From: Methyloprofundus sp.
GTDB lineage: Bacteria > Pseudomonadota > Gammaproteobacteria > Methylococcales > Methylomonadaceae
DNA length: 64,000 nucleotides
Assembly (NCBI GenBank): GCA_016592635.1
Contig: AP023240.1
Coordinates: forward strand, 992,001 to 1,056,000
Reading direction: 5' to 3'
The translations under genes and the position numbers were made by a program. Positions 51,343-60,910 of the stretch are shown in pieces (positions within the stretch are counted from its first letter, which is position 1; each line of letters starts with the position of its first letter). The notes beneath the pieces were generated by a model. The model was not told the origin of the DNA, did not search any database, and saw nothing but the letters and a program-made list of their open reading frames with translations.

Positions 51343-53577
51343 TTAATAGCGTTTATGTTGATAAAAGCGATTTAATGCCCAAATAGGAAAAATATTTCGG
51401 TATGAGCTGTAAGTAATCATGCAATTATAATTAAAGACACCAGAAATATTTTCTTGTGCCCAGTCGCCATTGTCTAATTGGCGTGAGATAAGTAAATCTA
51501 TGCCTTGTTGAATGGCTTGTTTTTCAGGTGCATCAGCGGCTTGTAAGGCAAGTAGTGCCCATGCAGTGTTGACAACTTGGGAGGATGCTGCTTGTGTGTA
51601 AACCATTTTTGCGCAAGATTCATAGGTTTCTCCCCAGCCACCATCGGGCATTTGTTTGCTGATAAGGAAATTACAGGCTTTATTAATGCATTGAGTACGT
51701 TGTTCTGTATCAATGAAATCTTTGCCTTGTACTAAGGCTTCAACGGCGAACCACGTTGCGTAGGTAAAGCATACTGCCCAGCCTCCATACCAGGAGCCAT
51801 CCTGTTTTTGTTGCTGAACAATAAATTGTAGACCACGCGAAATGGCGGCTTGTAATTCATTATTTTTATAGTCAGGGTAATGCTCTAGTATTTCTAGTAG
51901 GGCGATCACGCAAGCTGCACTACATTCAGTCCAAGAATAGTCGATCATAATGTCGGCAAATATCTCAGATGGGTTAAGTGCTTCTAGCCATTTAGGTGCA
52001 CGGCTTAATTCATAAGTTGGCCAGCCACCATCTTTATTTTGGTACGAAAGAATAACATCCACAGCTTGCTTGATGCGTTCGTCACTAATATTGGTTTTTA
52101 CTATGCCAGTTTTATGTACTGCTAAGGTGGCACTTAAGCCTTTAGCCGTACAATCAGCAACGGGCCAGCCTTGTTCTGCGGTAGAAAAAGGCCAGCTACC
52201 AATCATAGGATGTCGGAAAAATTCTTGGTGTGTGGCATGCTCAGAGAGGATTTGCATGTTATCAATAAATTGATAGCTTTTATTTAATGTCTCAGGGAAT
52301 GATAGTCCTAAATCACTTTCCAGCATGGCCTTAGTAGTAAAGGCAACATCCCAAAGTTGTGAGCCATTATAACCGCTCATTTTCATACCATCTTCAGCAA
52401 CCCATAAATAATCATACCAACGGGCAACGTGCTTTTTAAATGGTTCTGAATCTTTGCCATAAGCATGCCAGATGCAGATAGAGTTTATGGCTTTACTAAC
52501 AGGACCTATATCAAGGTATTCAGTTTGCGCATCTTCAGCATTGATGTACTTTAAAAGATAATCGCTGGCTTTATCTCTTAGCCATTGCGGTCTGATTTTT
52601 TCGTAGCCATTGGTGAATAAATTCATCCATTTTAAAACGGGAGATTGTTTGGTGTAGCAATCTTTTGCACAAACCCTGTCTCTTTGTGCTGGCCAGTTGA
52701 TAGTATCAAAATCTTCGTTATAAATTTCTTTTCTTAACGAGAGAATTAAATCATTTTCAGGTACTTGAATTTGGTGCGCTTGGCAATAAGCCATTGGTAA
52801 ATACACCATGCGACTATGACACCAATAACGAGAAGGGTGTACTGGTAGCCATTTTGGAAATAGCCACATTTCTGGGAATAAGCTATTAAAGCCATCCCAG
52901 TGATATAAGTTGAGTATGGCTAAGTAAAATTTCCCCCAAGATGGAATTGTTGCAGCGCCACCATTTTCTTTAATCCAAGCACTAGCTTTAACTAAGCGAG
53001 GGTCTTGTTGCTGGATACCTAGTAGACGCAGTGATACATATTGCATGACAGTACCAAACATAGTTGGCTCGCCTTCAATGTGCATACCCCAGCCACCATT
53101 AGTATGTTGATGGTTAAATAGATAGACCTGCATCATTTCTCTGTGCGGACGTGGAAATGGGGTCTTGGTGATATAGGATGCGATCAATAAGCCCGGCAGT
53201 AAGAATAGAGGGCCGCCATAATCCCCTGGCCAATGACCTTCTTCGGTTTGTAGTTGGCTAAAATGATGCATACCCTTAATAAGGCTATCAATTAAGGCTT
53301 GTTCTTTTTTGCTCGATGCTTTGGGTCTTTTGCCCGTGTAGCGGTAACTATTTTTTACCAGTGCTTGGTGCCTAAAAACTTTATCAGCTGAGGTCGGGTT
53401 GATGTTGCGATCAAATGTGAAATCATCATTAAATGCACGCATGTCTTGCTCGGTAAATGACTGTGCATTATCTAAATGATCGTCAATGTTTTGTGAGCTG
53501 GGCTTGTATGCCCATACCTGACGGCCATTTTTGGTGAGTAGTTTCCAGTGATTCCAGCTTGATTTATTTTGCGGCAT
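51343..53577 (-). CDS. Oxidosqualene cyclase, probably lanosterol synthase
   Basis: A 744-residue cyclase that should turn 2,3-oxidosqualene into lanosterol or a related sterol. The catalytic motif is ADCTAKG with D475 and C476, as in oxidosqualene cyclases; squalene-hopene cyclases have DxDDTA instead. Several QW repeats are visible (DGGWPTYE, DGSWYGGWAVCFTYATWF, DGGWGETYESC). The C-terminal GDWAQENISGVFNYNCMITY and SYRNIFPIWALNRF closely follow lanosterol synthases. The product (lanosterol, cycloartenol or parkeol) cannot be fixed from this reading. No sterol demethylase genes are in the window. Confidence 0.93.
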   Translation of the reverse strand: MPQNKSSWNHWKLLTKNGRQVWAYKPSSQNIDDHLDNAQSFTEQDMRAFNDDFTFDRNINPTSADKVFRHQALVKNSYRYTGKRPKASSKKEQALIDSLIKGMHHFSQLQTEEGHWPGDYGGPLFLLPGLLIASYITKTPFPRPHREMMQVYLFNHQHTNGGWGMHIEGEPTMFGTVMQYVSLRLLGIQQQDPRLVKASAWIKENGGAATIPSWGKFYLAILNLYHWDGFNSLFPEMWLFPKWLPVHPSRYWCHSRMVYLPMAYCQAHQIQVPENDLILSLRKEIYNEDFDTINWPAQRDRVCAKDCYTKQSPVLKWMNLFTNGYEKIRPQWLRDKASDYLLKYINAEDAQTEYLDIGPVSKAINSICIWHAYGKDSEPFKKHVARWYDYLWVAEDGMKMSGYNGSQLWDVAFTTKAMLESDLGLSFPETLNKSYQFIDNMQILSEHATHQEFFRHPMIGSWPFSTAEQGWPVADCTAKGLSATLAVHKTGIVKTNISDERIKQAVDVILSYQNKDGGWPTYELSRAPKWLEALNPSEIFADIMIDYSWTECSAACVIALLEILEHYPDYKNNELQAAISRGLQFIVQQQKQDGSWYGGWAVCFTYATWFAVEALVQGKDFIDTEQRTQCINKACNFLISKQMPDGGWGETYESCAKMVYTQAASSQVVNTAWALLALQAADAPEKQAIQQGIDLLISRQLDNGDWAQENISGVFNYNCMITYSSYRNIFPIWALNRFYQHKRY

Positions 53578-53714
53578 GGTGGCTTTATTCAGTGCGCTTT
53601 AGTTTAATTGGTTATATATCGTTGTGTGTATTGTAACAATAATAGACGTTGTTATTATACAACAAGCGCAACAAAATGTGATCTAATACGCACAAAAAAC
53701 ATTTTTATTATTAA

Positions 53715-53758
53715 GGTTATTGTTATATTTGTGTTAAAAAACAATTGGTTATTGTTAT
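53715..53758. promoter_or_regulatory. Direct repeats upstream of the TPR gene
   Basis: GGTTATTGTTAT occurs at 53715-53726 and 53747-53758, 32 bases (about three helical turns) apart, in the AT-rich gap between the divergent sterol and transport arms. A related TTGTTATTATA is at 53649-53659. Spaced repeats suggest binding sites of a shared regulator, not identified here. Confidence 0.4.
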
Positions 53759-53830
53759 TATTATCTTTTTTGTAATATGAGGTTACTGATTAATGTTGAA
53801 ATAAAATACGCTGCCTACTATACTGAAAGC

Positions 53831-54463
53831 ATGAAAAAATTAATTTTTGTTGTTTTTTTGCTACTTTTTGCTCAGAGTGCTGTAGCTCGGTCAATGGACG
53901 ATCGTGTTTCAACGATTGAGGCAACTTGGGCTGAAACGAGTGCATCTGAATCTAACACTAGCCGTAAAAATATTTTTTTACGGCTAGCTGATGATATTAC
54001 CGAAGTTGTTAAAGCTTTCCCTAGTAAAGCTGAGCCACTTATATTGAAGTCAGCAATTTTATTAACAATGGCTGAAGATGCTTCAAGTTTTGTAGCGCTG
54101 GGTTTGGTCAAGCAAGCAAAATCATTATTGGCAAAAGCGATTGATATTAATCCTGAGGCGCGCAATGGTTCCGCATTAGTCACAATGGGGGTGCTATATT
54201 ATAAAGTTCCTGGCTGGCCGATTGCTTTTGGTGATGATAAGGAAGCAGAAAACTATTTACTGCAAGCGCTGGAAGTTAGCCCAAATGGAGTTGCTAGTAA
54301 TTATTTTTATGCTGAATTTTTACTAGAGCAAGGTGAAAATGAACAGGCTATCAGTTATCTTAATAAAGCGATTGGTGCTAAAATTGACCCTAGTAACACC
54401 TCATTTAAAATTAAAGTAAGACAAAAAGCTAAAGCAAAAGCTGCGTTGGCAAGCTTGTCGTAA
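53831..54463 (+). CDS. Secreted TPR-repeat protein
   Basis: A periplasmic protein of about 210 residues with a signal peptide (MKKLIFVVFLLLFAQSAVA) and TPR-like helices: LVKQAKSLLAKAIDINPEA, NYLLQALEVSPNGVASNYFYAEFLLEQGENEQAISYLNKAI. The motif VPGWPIAFGDDKEAE occurs in related TPR proteins (TRAP-T-like). The start at 53831 begins the signal peptide; the frame extends upstream to 53777. It heads the plus-strand arm divergent from the cyclase. A TPR protein (BstC) is part of a reported methanotroph sterol transport set, so it may be a counterpart; that is inferred. Confidence 0.82.
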   Translation: MKKLIFVVFLLLFAQSAVARSMDDRVSTIEATWAETSASESNTSRKNIFLRLADDITEVVKAFPSKAEPLILKSAILLTMAEDASSFVALGLVKQAKSLLAKAIDINPEARNGSALVTMGVLYYKVPGWPIAFGDDKEAENYLLQALEVSPNGVASNYFYAEFLLEQGENEQAISYLNKAIGAKIDPSNTSFKIKVRQKAKAKAALASLS

Positions 54464-54897
54464 GCTTTATTAAATTCTCGCCCCTTAAAATATGCCGTAT
54501 GTAGTCTCTTGAAGTATGCATGTTCTGGCTTGATTGCATACTGATTTATATATTCGTCTAATTTATTTACCTCGCCTTTTATTTTCTGGACTTCTGGTTT
54601 TATTAAGTTCCCCCTCTTTAAAATATACGTTACCTCGTTACGGGTGTGAAATTTGTAATGAGCAAATGTTTGTTAAGAGCAGGGCGCTAAAAACGAGCAT
54701 GGCTAGTAATTTACCTTTTTAACTATCAAAAAAGTGAGTCGTGATTGCTTGCAATGTATTTGCTGTTGAAATACTTATTTCAGGTATGATAAATTATTTC
54801 TTTAATGGCACCTATAGGGTGCAATGCATGCTTTTTATCGTGTAAAAAATGGAGTTGTTTTTTGTTTTTTCTCTATTGGCCTATTTTTCTAAAGTTG

Positions 54898-56016
54898 ATG
54901 TTGCGTATGTTTAGCAGGCGATATTTTCGACCAAAATTTGTTTTTTTTGTTGGTGGTATTATTATTCCTTCAATTCTATTGTTGCGAATAATTGTCTTGT
55001 TTTTTCAAATTTTAGATTATGTTTTTTTTCCCAGTTTCTGGCGTACAAACGCTAAACAACCCCTATTTATTTTAAGCAACCCACGCAGTGGCTCAACATT
55101 TTTACACCGGATGTTGGAAAAGGATCAACAGTTTACCTACCTGACCTTATGGCAATCATTGTTTAATTCTATACTTCTCTATAAGCTGGTAATACTTATT
55201 ACCAATATCGATAAACAAATTGGTGGTCCATTGACGTGGGCGATGGAAAAAATTGACGGACATTTCTTCAAGGGCTGGGATGGCTTACATAAAGCTGGAC
55301 TTAGATATTCTGAAGAAGATGAATTTCTTTTTGTCAGTGCTTTTTTAGCACCAGGACTCGTTTTATTTTTTCCTTACCTACACGAAGTTTCTGATATTTA
55401 TTCAATTGATAATTTACCTGAAAAAGCACGTAAAAAGATTGTTAACAATTTTCGTTTGTCGGTGCAGCGTCATATTTATGCAACAGGAGGCGCAACATTT
55501 CTTGCCAAAAATGCAGTGGCAGGTGGGCGCTTAGGTATATATCAGGAGGCTTTTCCTGATATGCGGGCTATCTATATACACAGTGATATACTTAAATCTG
55601 TTGCTTCATCCCTGAGCGTCTTTACTAAGCCTTGGTCATTTCACTCGCCAGACTGCTTTCAAAGAAAATATGAAAGCATGAGTGTGGTGGAAATGGTACG
55701 CACTAATTATCAGGGAATTATTCATCATCAGCAGAAATTTAACCCTGAAAATGTGATTGATATTGAATATGATGATTTAGTGACTGAGCCGGAAGCAACC
55801 GTAAAGTCTATCTATCGATATTTTGATTTATCGCTAAGTGATCAATATCAAAAACGATTGACTGAAGACTGTATTGCCGCGAAATCCTATAAAAGCACCC
55901 ATATGTATGCGGTTGAAGATTATGGCTTTTCTAGTGAAGAAATTGAGCGATATATGTATGGTCATGTAACCAAATATGAAGTGTTTGGAATACCGCAAGT
56001 AAAGCCATTAAATTGA
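54898..56016 (+). CDS. Membrane-anchored sulfotransferase family protein
   Basis: A sulfotransferase-like protein of about 372 residues. An N-terminal span (GGIIIPSILLLRIIVLFFQI) anchors it. The PAPS-binding 5' loop is FILSNPRSGSTFLHRML and the 3' region lies near AIYIHSDILKSVASSL. The start is uncertain. The frame opens at 54805, but that ATG lies by a small hairpin (GCACC-TATAG-GGTGC, 54808-54822), and homologues begin closer to 54898. It lies between the TPR and RND genes. It may sulfate a lipid or a sterol; this is a guess from context. The 434 bases before it hold no convincing gene. Confidence 0.8.
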   Translation: MLRMFSRRYFRPKFVFFVGGIIIPSILLLRIIVLFFQILDYVFFPSFWRTNAKQPLFILSNPRSGSTFLHRMLEKDQQFTYLTLWQSLFNSILLYKLVILITNIDKQIGGPLTWAMEKIDGHFFKGWDGLHKAGLRYSEEDEFLFVSAFLAPGLVLFFPYLHEVSDIYSIDNLPEKARKKIVNNFRLSVQRHIYATGGATFLAKNAVAGGRLGIYQEAFPDMRAIYIHSDILKSVASSLSVFTKPWSFHSPDCFQRKYESMSVVEMVRTNYQGIIHHQQKFNPENVIDIEYDDLVTEPEATVKSIYRYFDLSLSDQYQKRLTEDCIAAKSYKSTHMYAVEDYGFSSEEIERYMYGHVTKYEVFGIPQVKPLN

Positions 56017-56077
56017 TATAATGAAGAAATAAGCGCTGTTAACTTACCTTTATAAACCTAAACTCACAGAACAGAAC

Positions 56078-58711
56078 ATGACTAAGCAATCAGCATTAAT
56101 ATTAGAAAAATTCCTTGATTGGTGGAGTAGCAAAGTATTGCGTTTTGCTTGGTTGGTTATTGTGCTGTTTATTCTTATTTGTGCGGCTAGCTTACATTTC
56201 ACCATTAATAATTTGGGAGTCAATACTGATACCTCGACATTATTATCACAAGATTTACCTTTTCAAAAGAATCGTGCTCGCTGGGAGCAAGCTTTTCCAC
56301 AAGATGCGGCGAGTATTCTATTAGTTGTTGAATCGCCTACTGCGGAGCAAACTAGCCTAGCTGCAAATGAATTAGCGAAACGTTTGACTGCTAATGCACA
56401 ATTATTCGAATATGTTTATATCCCAGATGATAACACTTTTTTAAAGCAGCAAGGTTTGCTGTATCTTGAATTAGATAAATTAGACGATTTGGCAACTAAG
56501 CTGGCAGATGCACAACCTTTTATAGGTTATTTATCCAAAAATTATCATTTACAAGGTTTATTGGAAATCCTAGGGACTGCTCTGGAAAATACCGATGATG
56601 ATTTGCCAGTAGATCTCAGTCCGCTATTAACAGAGATTGATCAATCACTCATTGCAGTGCAATCCAATCAGCCCCGCTATTTATCTTGGCAAAAGTTGCT
56701 TGCTGTGAATGAGGCAAATGATAGGAATACTTTACGCAGTATCGTGAGTGCTAGACCTATTGCTGACTTTAATAGTATGCAGCCTGCTAAGCGTTCGATG
56801 GATTTTGCTCGCGAAATGGTTAAGGCCATTCAAATGCAAGACCCGCAAGTGCATATTCGCATTACTGGCAAAATAGCATTAGAAGAAGATGAAATGCGGG
56901 TACTTGCCGAAGATACCGTCTATTCAGGCTTATTTGCACTTTCCCTGATCATTATTGTGTTACTCGTTGGCTTGCGCTCAATTAAATTAGTACTTTGTAC
57001 TTTAGTTGCGCTGATAATGGGGCTTATTTTAACAGCTGGATTTGCAACCGTTGCAGTTGGGCATTTGAATGTGTTGTCAGTTGCTTTTGCAATACTTTAT
57101 ATTGGCCTAGGGGTTGATTTTGCCATTCATATTTGTTTGTGTTTTCGAGAATGTTGGGAGCACCATATGACTAGTGAGCAAGCGATACGAAAAAGTGTCC
57201 GTATTCTGGGATCATCGTTGTTCTTATGTGCTTTAACAACTTCAATTGGTTTTTTTGCATTTATTCCAACTGACTATGAAGGCGTATCTGAGTTAGGGCT
57301 TATTTCAGGTGGCGGCATGTTTGTGGGTTTGATCGTATCACTTACTTTATTGCCTGCCTTACTTAAAGTATTTGCAATCAAAAAACTGCCGCATACGCAT
57401 GCAACTAAATTACCAACTTGGATAAGTACTTTTCCTTTTCGTTATGCGCGAGCGATTCGCTACACTTCTTTTTTATTGGCTATTGCGGCTGGATTCTCAC
57501 TTAATTATATCTATCTTGATTCTAACCCTGTTAATTTGCGCGACCAGAGTAGCGAGTCAGTACGTGCTTTCAAAGATTTATTACAATCTAAAGATAGGTC
57601 ACCTTTTGTATTGATCGGCCTAAGTGACTCACTAGAGAGCGCTGAAACGTTAGCGGTCAATGTGAAACAGTTGCCTGCGGTAAATAAAGTAATCACTTTA
57701 AATAGTTTTGTCGCAAAAGATCAAGAAGAAAAATTAGAAACTATTGATGATTTAAGTATTATTTTGGGGGCAGATCTAGGTAACTTTGATCGACCATTAG
57801 AAAAAGCAGATTCACGTCAAGGCTTACTCGATTTACACGCTAAAATTACTACGGCATTAACAAAGCCAGTAGGGGGAACTTCGCCTGAATTGTTACAAAA
57901 ATTACAGCAAGATATTAATGCATTTATTGCGTTTGCAGATGCAGCAGAAACCCCAGAGGCTAAGGAAGCAAGCTATCAGCAACTTGATAAAACTATTTTA
58001 GGTCTATTTCCGCATACTATGCAGCGACTGAATGCGAGCTTAAGTGCTTATGAGTTCGGTTTGAGTAATATTCCTGCTTATATTAAAAATAACTGGGTTA
58101 GTGCATCAGGGATTTATAAAGTCATTATTGACCCGAAAAAAGACTTGAATATTGCTGAAAATTTATCTGAATTTGCCGCGCAAGTACAGACAGTTGATGA
58201 TTCTGTTACTGGTCTGCCTGTTTCAGATTTGGCGGCAGGTGAGGTGATTGCCAAAGTCTTTATTCAGGCCTTTACAACCGCATTTATTGTTATTTTTGTG
58301 GTCTTGTTACTTATTCTCAAAAGCTTGCGCAACACATTGTTGGTTATTTGGCCATTATTATTAGCTGGTTTGTTGACCGCCGCTATGAATGTGGTATTAG
58401 ATAATCCCTTTAATTTTGCCAATATTATTGCACTACCATTATTAATGGGTATGGGAGTTGATAGCGGTATTCATATCATGCATCGAATTAATGCCGATTT
58501 GGAGGCGAGCGAGCACTTATTACAAACCAGTACTGCTCGCGGCGTATTTTTCAGTTCCTTGACTACACTACTTAGCTTTACCAGTTTAGCCTTTACCAAT
58601 CATCAAGGTATTGCCAGTATGGGGCTATTATTGGCAATCGGTATTTCATTTACACTTATTTGTACTCTAGTTGTTTTACCTGCATTCAGTGTTAAGCGCG
58701 TGACTTTATAG
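56078..58711 (+). CDS. RND/MMPL family exporter (HpnN or BstA-like)
   Basis: An 877-residue RND-superfamily protein with twelve spans in two blocks and two large periplasmic loops. N-terminal text NNLGVNTDTSTLLSQDLPFQKN and the middle FGVDFAIHI-type GLGVDFAIHICLCFREC, repeated as GMGVDSGIHIMHRINAD, are typical of the hopanoid transporter HpnN group. HpnN moves hopanoids to the outer membrane; BstA, an RND protein, carries sterols in Methylococcus. With an oxidosqualene cyclase 2.5 kb away and no hopanoid genes, sterol transport is the more likely role, but substrate is inferred. Confidence 0.88.
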   Translation: MTKQSALILEKFLDWWSSKVLRFAWLVIVLFILICAASLHFTINNLGVNTDTSTLLSQDLPFQKNRARWEQAFPQDAASILLVVESPTAEQTSLAANELAKRLTANAQLFEYVYIPDDNTFLKQQGLLYLELDKLDDLATKLADAQPFIGYLSKNYHLQGLLEILGTALENTDDDLPVDLSPLLTEIDQSLIAVQSNQPRYLSWQKLLAVNEANDRNTLRSIVSARPIADFNSMQPAKRSMDFAREMVKAIQMQDPQVHIRITGKIALEEDEMRVLAEDTVYSGLFALSLIIIVLLVGLRSIKLVLCTLVALIMGLILTAGFATVAVGHLNVLSVAFAILYIGLGVDFAIHICLCFRECWEHHMTSEQAIRKSVRILGSSLFLCALTTSIGFFAFIPTDYEGVSELGLISGGGMFVGLIVSLTLLPALLKVFAIKKLPHTHATKLPTWISTFPFRYARAIRYTSFLLAIAAGFSLNYIYLDSNPVNLRDQSSESVRAFKDLLQSKDRSPFVLIGLSDSLESAETLAVNVKQLPAVNKVITLNSFVAKDQEEKLETIDDLSIILGADLGNFDRPLEKADSRQGLLDLHAKITTALTKPVGGTSPELLQKLQQDINAFIAFADAAETPEAKEASYQQLDKTILGLFPHTMQRLNASLSAYEFGLSNIPAYIKNNWVSASGIYKVIIDPKKDLNIAENLSEFAAQVQTVDDSVTGLPVSDLAAGEVIAKVFIQAFTTAFIVIFVVLLLILKSLRNTLLVIWPLLLAGLLTAAMNVVLDNPFNFANIIALPLLMGMGVDSGIHIMHRINADLEASEHLLQTSTARGVFFSSLTTLLSFTSLAFTNHQGIASMGLLLAIGISFTLICTLVVLPAFSVKRVTL

Positions 58712-58762
58712 TCTTGTTGTGCAAAGTATATTATTAACCTTGATTCACCTTTGGGGATTGTA

Positions 58763-59893
58763 TTGAAAATCGTATTTGTTGCAGATAATGTGGATGGTGA
58801 AAAGTCAGGTGGGGTTGTTTCTACAAGGCGATTCATTGATTATTTTAAAGAAACGGATGAACTCACGGTGGTAAGTACGGGAAAGCCAGAGCATAATAAA
58901 ATTGTTTTTCCTGCCTTTTATGTACCGTTTGCCAAAAAACAGATGCAGGCAATGGACTTTTTATTTGCTTGGCCAAATAAAAAAGTACTGCGCGAGGTTA
59001 TTCAAGACGCTGATTTGATTCATATTCAGTTTCCCTTTTTTTTAGGGTACCAAGCTTTAAAAATTGCTAAGGAATTAAATAAGCCGATAGTCTTTGGTTT
59101 TCACGTACAACCAGAAAACCTTATGTGGAATATAGGCTTAGATTTTGATTGGTTAAATGCCTTTCTGTATCGATTCTTTATTCGCACTTTTTACAATAAA
59201 GCCGACTTGGTTATTTCGCCCAGTGCTTTTGGGAAAACTATGCTGGAGAAGTTTGCTATTCGAGTGCCTGTTGAAATTGTCTCCAATGGCCTGCCAGACC
59301 AGTTTAAGCCCAAGCAATGTGTTAAAGAACCTGAATTCGAAGATAAATTTCTTATTTTGATGGTAGGGCGCTTAGCCAAGGAAAAGCGTCATGACTTGGT
59401 TATGCAGGCTATTAAACAATCAAAATTTAAAGATAAAATCCAATTAGTTGTGACTGGCCAAGGTGCATTAAGAGCAGAGCTTATTGATTTGGGTAATACT
59501 TTACCGAACCCAGCTTTCTTTGAGTATGTTAGCCAAGAAAAATTAATTTCATTATTTAATACCGCAGATTTATTTATTCATGCTTCTGAAATAGAACTTG
59601 AAGGCATGGCGGTTTTAGAGGCAATTGGTTGTGGTTTGCCCGCTTTGATTAGCGATGCTGAACATAGTGCTTCTGCTCAGTTTGCATTGAATGACGATTT
59701 TTTGTTCACCTCAGGTGACGTAGAGAGTTTGACTACAAAAATGGATTATTGGATTGAGCATGACGCGGAACTAAAAGCAACGAAAGCATTGTATTTGGCC
59801 AAGGCACAAGCGTATGCTTTTGAGGCCTGTGTGCAACAGGCAAAGAAGCTTTATGACGGTGTTGTCAGTCATAAAAATAGTGAAAAAGCTTAA
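58763..59893 (+). CDS. Glycosyltransferase family 4 protein
   Basis: A GT4-type retaining glycosyltransferase of about 376 residues. The N-terminal domain has IVFVADNVDGEKSGGVVSTR and FGFHVQPENLMW. The C-terminal nucleotide-sugar domain has LILMVGRLAKEKRHDLVMQA and the E-x7-E motif ELEGMAVLEAIGCGLPALIS. The best start is a TTG at 58763, preceded by GGGGA and giving the usual MKIVFVAD; a TTG at 58751 is the alternative. It resembles diacylglycerol or lipid glucosyltransferases. Its place after the RND gene fits lipid glycosylation, unproven. Confidence 0.82.
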   Translation: MKIVFVADNVDGEKSGGVVSTRRFIDYFKETDELTVVSTGKPEHNKIVFPAFYVPFAKKQMQAMDFLFAWPNKKVLREVIQDADLIHIQFPFFLGYQALKIAKELNKPIVFGFHVQPENLMWNIGLDFDWLNAFLYRFFIRTFYNKADLVISPSAFGKTMLEKFAIRVPVEIVSNGLPDQFKPKQCVKEPEFEDKFLILMVGRLAKEKRHDLVMQAIKQSKFKDKIQLVVTGQGALRAELIDLGNTLPNPAFFEYVSQEKLISLFNTADLFIHASEIELEGMAVLEAIGCGLPALISDAEHSASAQFALNDDFLFTSGDVESLTTKMDYWIEHDAELKATKALYLAKAQAYAFEACVQQAKKLYDGVVSHKNSEKA

Positions 59894-59961
59894 CTTTGAC
59901 TATATCTAGTCAGCTTTAAAGTGCTAATATTCAGACACTACTATTGAATTGAGTACTGGTC

Positions 59962-60615
59962 ATGTCTAAGTTTTTACCTGCCATCATTTTCTTTCAGCTT
60001 GTGACTAGTGGGCTGGTTTTAATGGCTTTCAACTGGTCTGCTGATTTACAGTTGCTCACTGTCATCATTGTAATTGCCATTATCAGTGCTATCTTAACGG
60101 CTTTTTGGCTTTCTGCTATTGCGCGTAATATTTTTATTGATGAGCAAGCTAAAATATTGGAACGCCACGCTCAAGATCGTGAAAATATACGTAAGCAATC
60201 TGAGCGTGAAAAAGCCTATGTTTTACAAGAAAAGTCGCAACTACAAGACAAACATGCACGAGAGCGGGAAAGTATTTTACTAGCTGCCGAGCGCGATAAA
60301 GCAAAGACTGTTGCTGATAGTTATCGTAAGATTGCGTCTGAGGGTCGTAAAATGCATGCAAAAGCCAACTTTAAAGTCGGTGTGGCCTTTACGGTTGCGG
60401 TTGGCGCGGGTGGGGTTATGGTGTTCAGTCAATTGGTGACTGTCGGTATGATGGTGATGGTTGCGGCGGGAAGTGGTTTGAGTGGCTATATATTGCGTGC
60501 CAGGCAGGATAGTATGGCGCGTAGGCAAAAACTAGCAGCGAATGCCACTAACAAAATTGCTGATCAGTCTAATGTTGTACAGGTGCAGCAAAATTTATTG
60601 CAGGATGATTCGTAG
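59962..60615 (+). CDS. Membrane protein with coiled-coil linker, unknown function
   Basis: I do not recognise this 217-residue protein. Two spans (about residues 7-25 and 32-52) are followed by a highly charged coiled coil (residues 60-130, rich in Glu, Arg, Lys and Gln), two more hydrophobic segments (about 140-160 and 162-180) and a basic, Gln-rich tail. It starts 68 bases after the glycosyltransferase and 23 bases before the Cys-rich small gene on the same strand, so all three may be one transcript. Confidence 0.7.
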   Translation: MSKFLPAIIFFQLVTSGLVLMAFNWSADLQLLTVIIVIAIISAILTAFWLSAIARNIFIDEQAKILERHAQDRENIRKQSEREKAYVLQEKSQLQDKHARERESILLAAERDKAKTVADSYRKIASEGRKMHAKANFKVGVAFTVAVGAGGVMVFSQLVTVGMMVMVAAGSGLSGYILRARQDSMARRQKLAANATNKIADQSNVVQVQQNLLQDDS

Positions 60616-60638
60616 TTTGTTTTTTTATAGGTAGCAAA

Positions 60639-60845
60639 ATGCAAATAACAATTGAGTGTGATGAGTGTGGCAGCTTGTTTTATAAGGGTGTTTCACTAAT
60701 GGCTGCACTTTGTCCTGAGTGTGCGCATAGACTGTATGGCTATCAACCTTGTGTCCACATCATGGAAGCAGGGCATTGTGTAAAGTGTTATTGGGATGGC
60801 GCGCAGTCAGCTTATTTTACGCAAAACAAGGGTGCAGTCAGCTAA
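60639..60845 (+). CDS. Small Cys-rich protein, probably zinc-binding
   Basis: A 68-residue protein with three paired-Cys motifs (CDECG, CPECAH, and GHCVKCYW) plus His residues, enough to bind one or two zinc ions. No family is recognised. The start follows AGGTAGC. It lies 23 bases after the coiled-coil membrane gene, which suggests a linked role. Confidence 0.65.
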   Translation: MQITIECDECGSLFYKGVSLMAALCPECAHRLYGYQPCVHIMEAGHCVKCYWDGAQSAYFTQNKGAVS

Positions 60846-60910
60846 AAAAATGGCTAGTAATTTAAGCTTCTATTGCCTTTATATTTCTAGGTAAATGTAT
60901 TTTTCTCTCG

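Noticed and set aside
51343..53577. Squalene-hopene cyclase instead of oxidosqualene cyclase
   Set aside because: The catalytic motif is DCTA rather than DxDDTA, a squalene monooxygenase gene is adjacent, and the C-terminal motifs match lanosterol synthases.
54534..54722. 62-codon frame between the TPR and sulfotransferase genes
   Set aside because: No ribosome site, no recognisable motif and biased toward Leu/Ser; not convincing as a gene.
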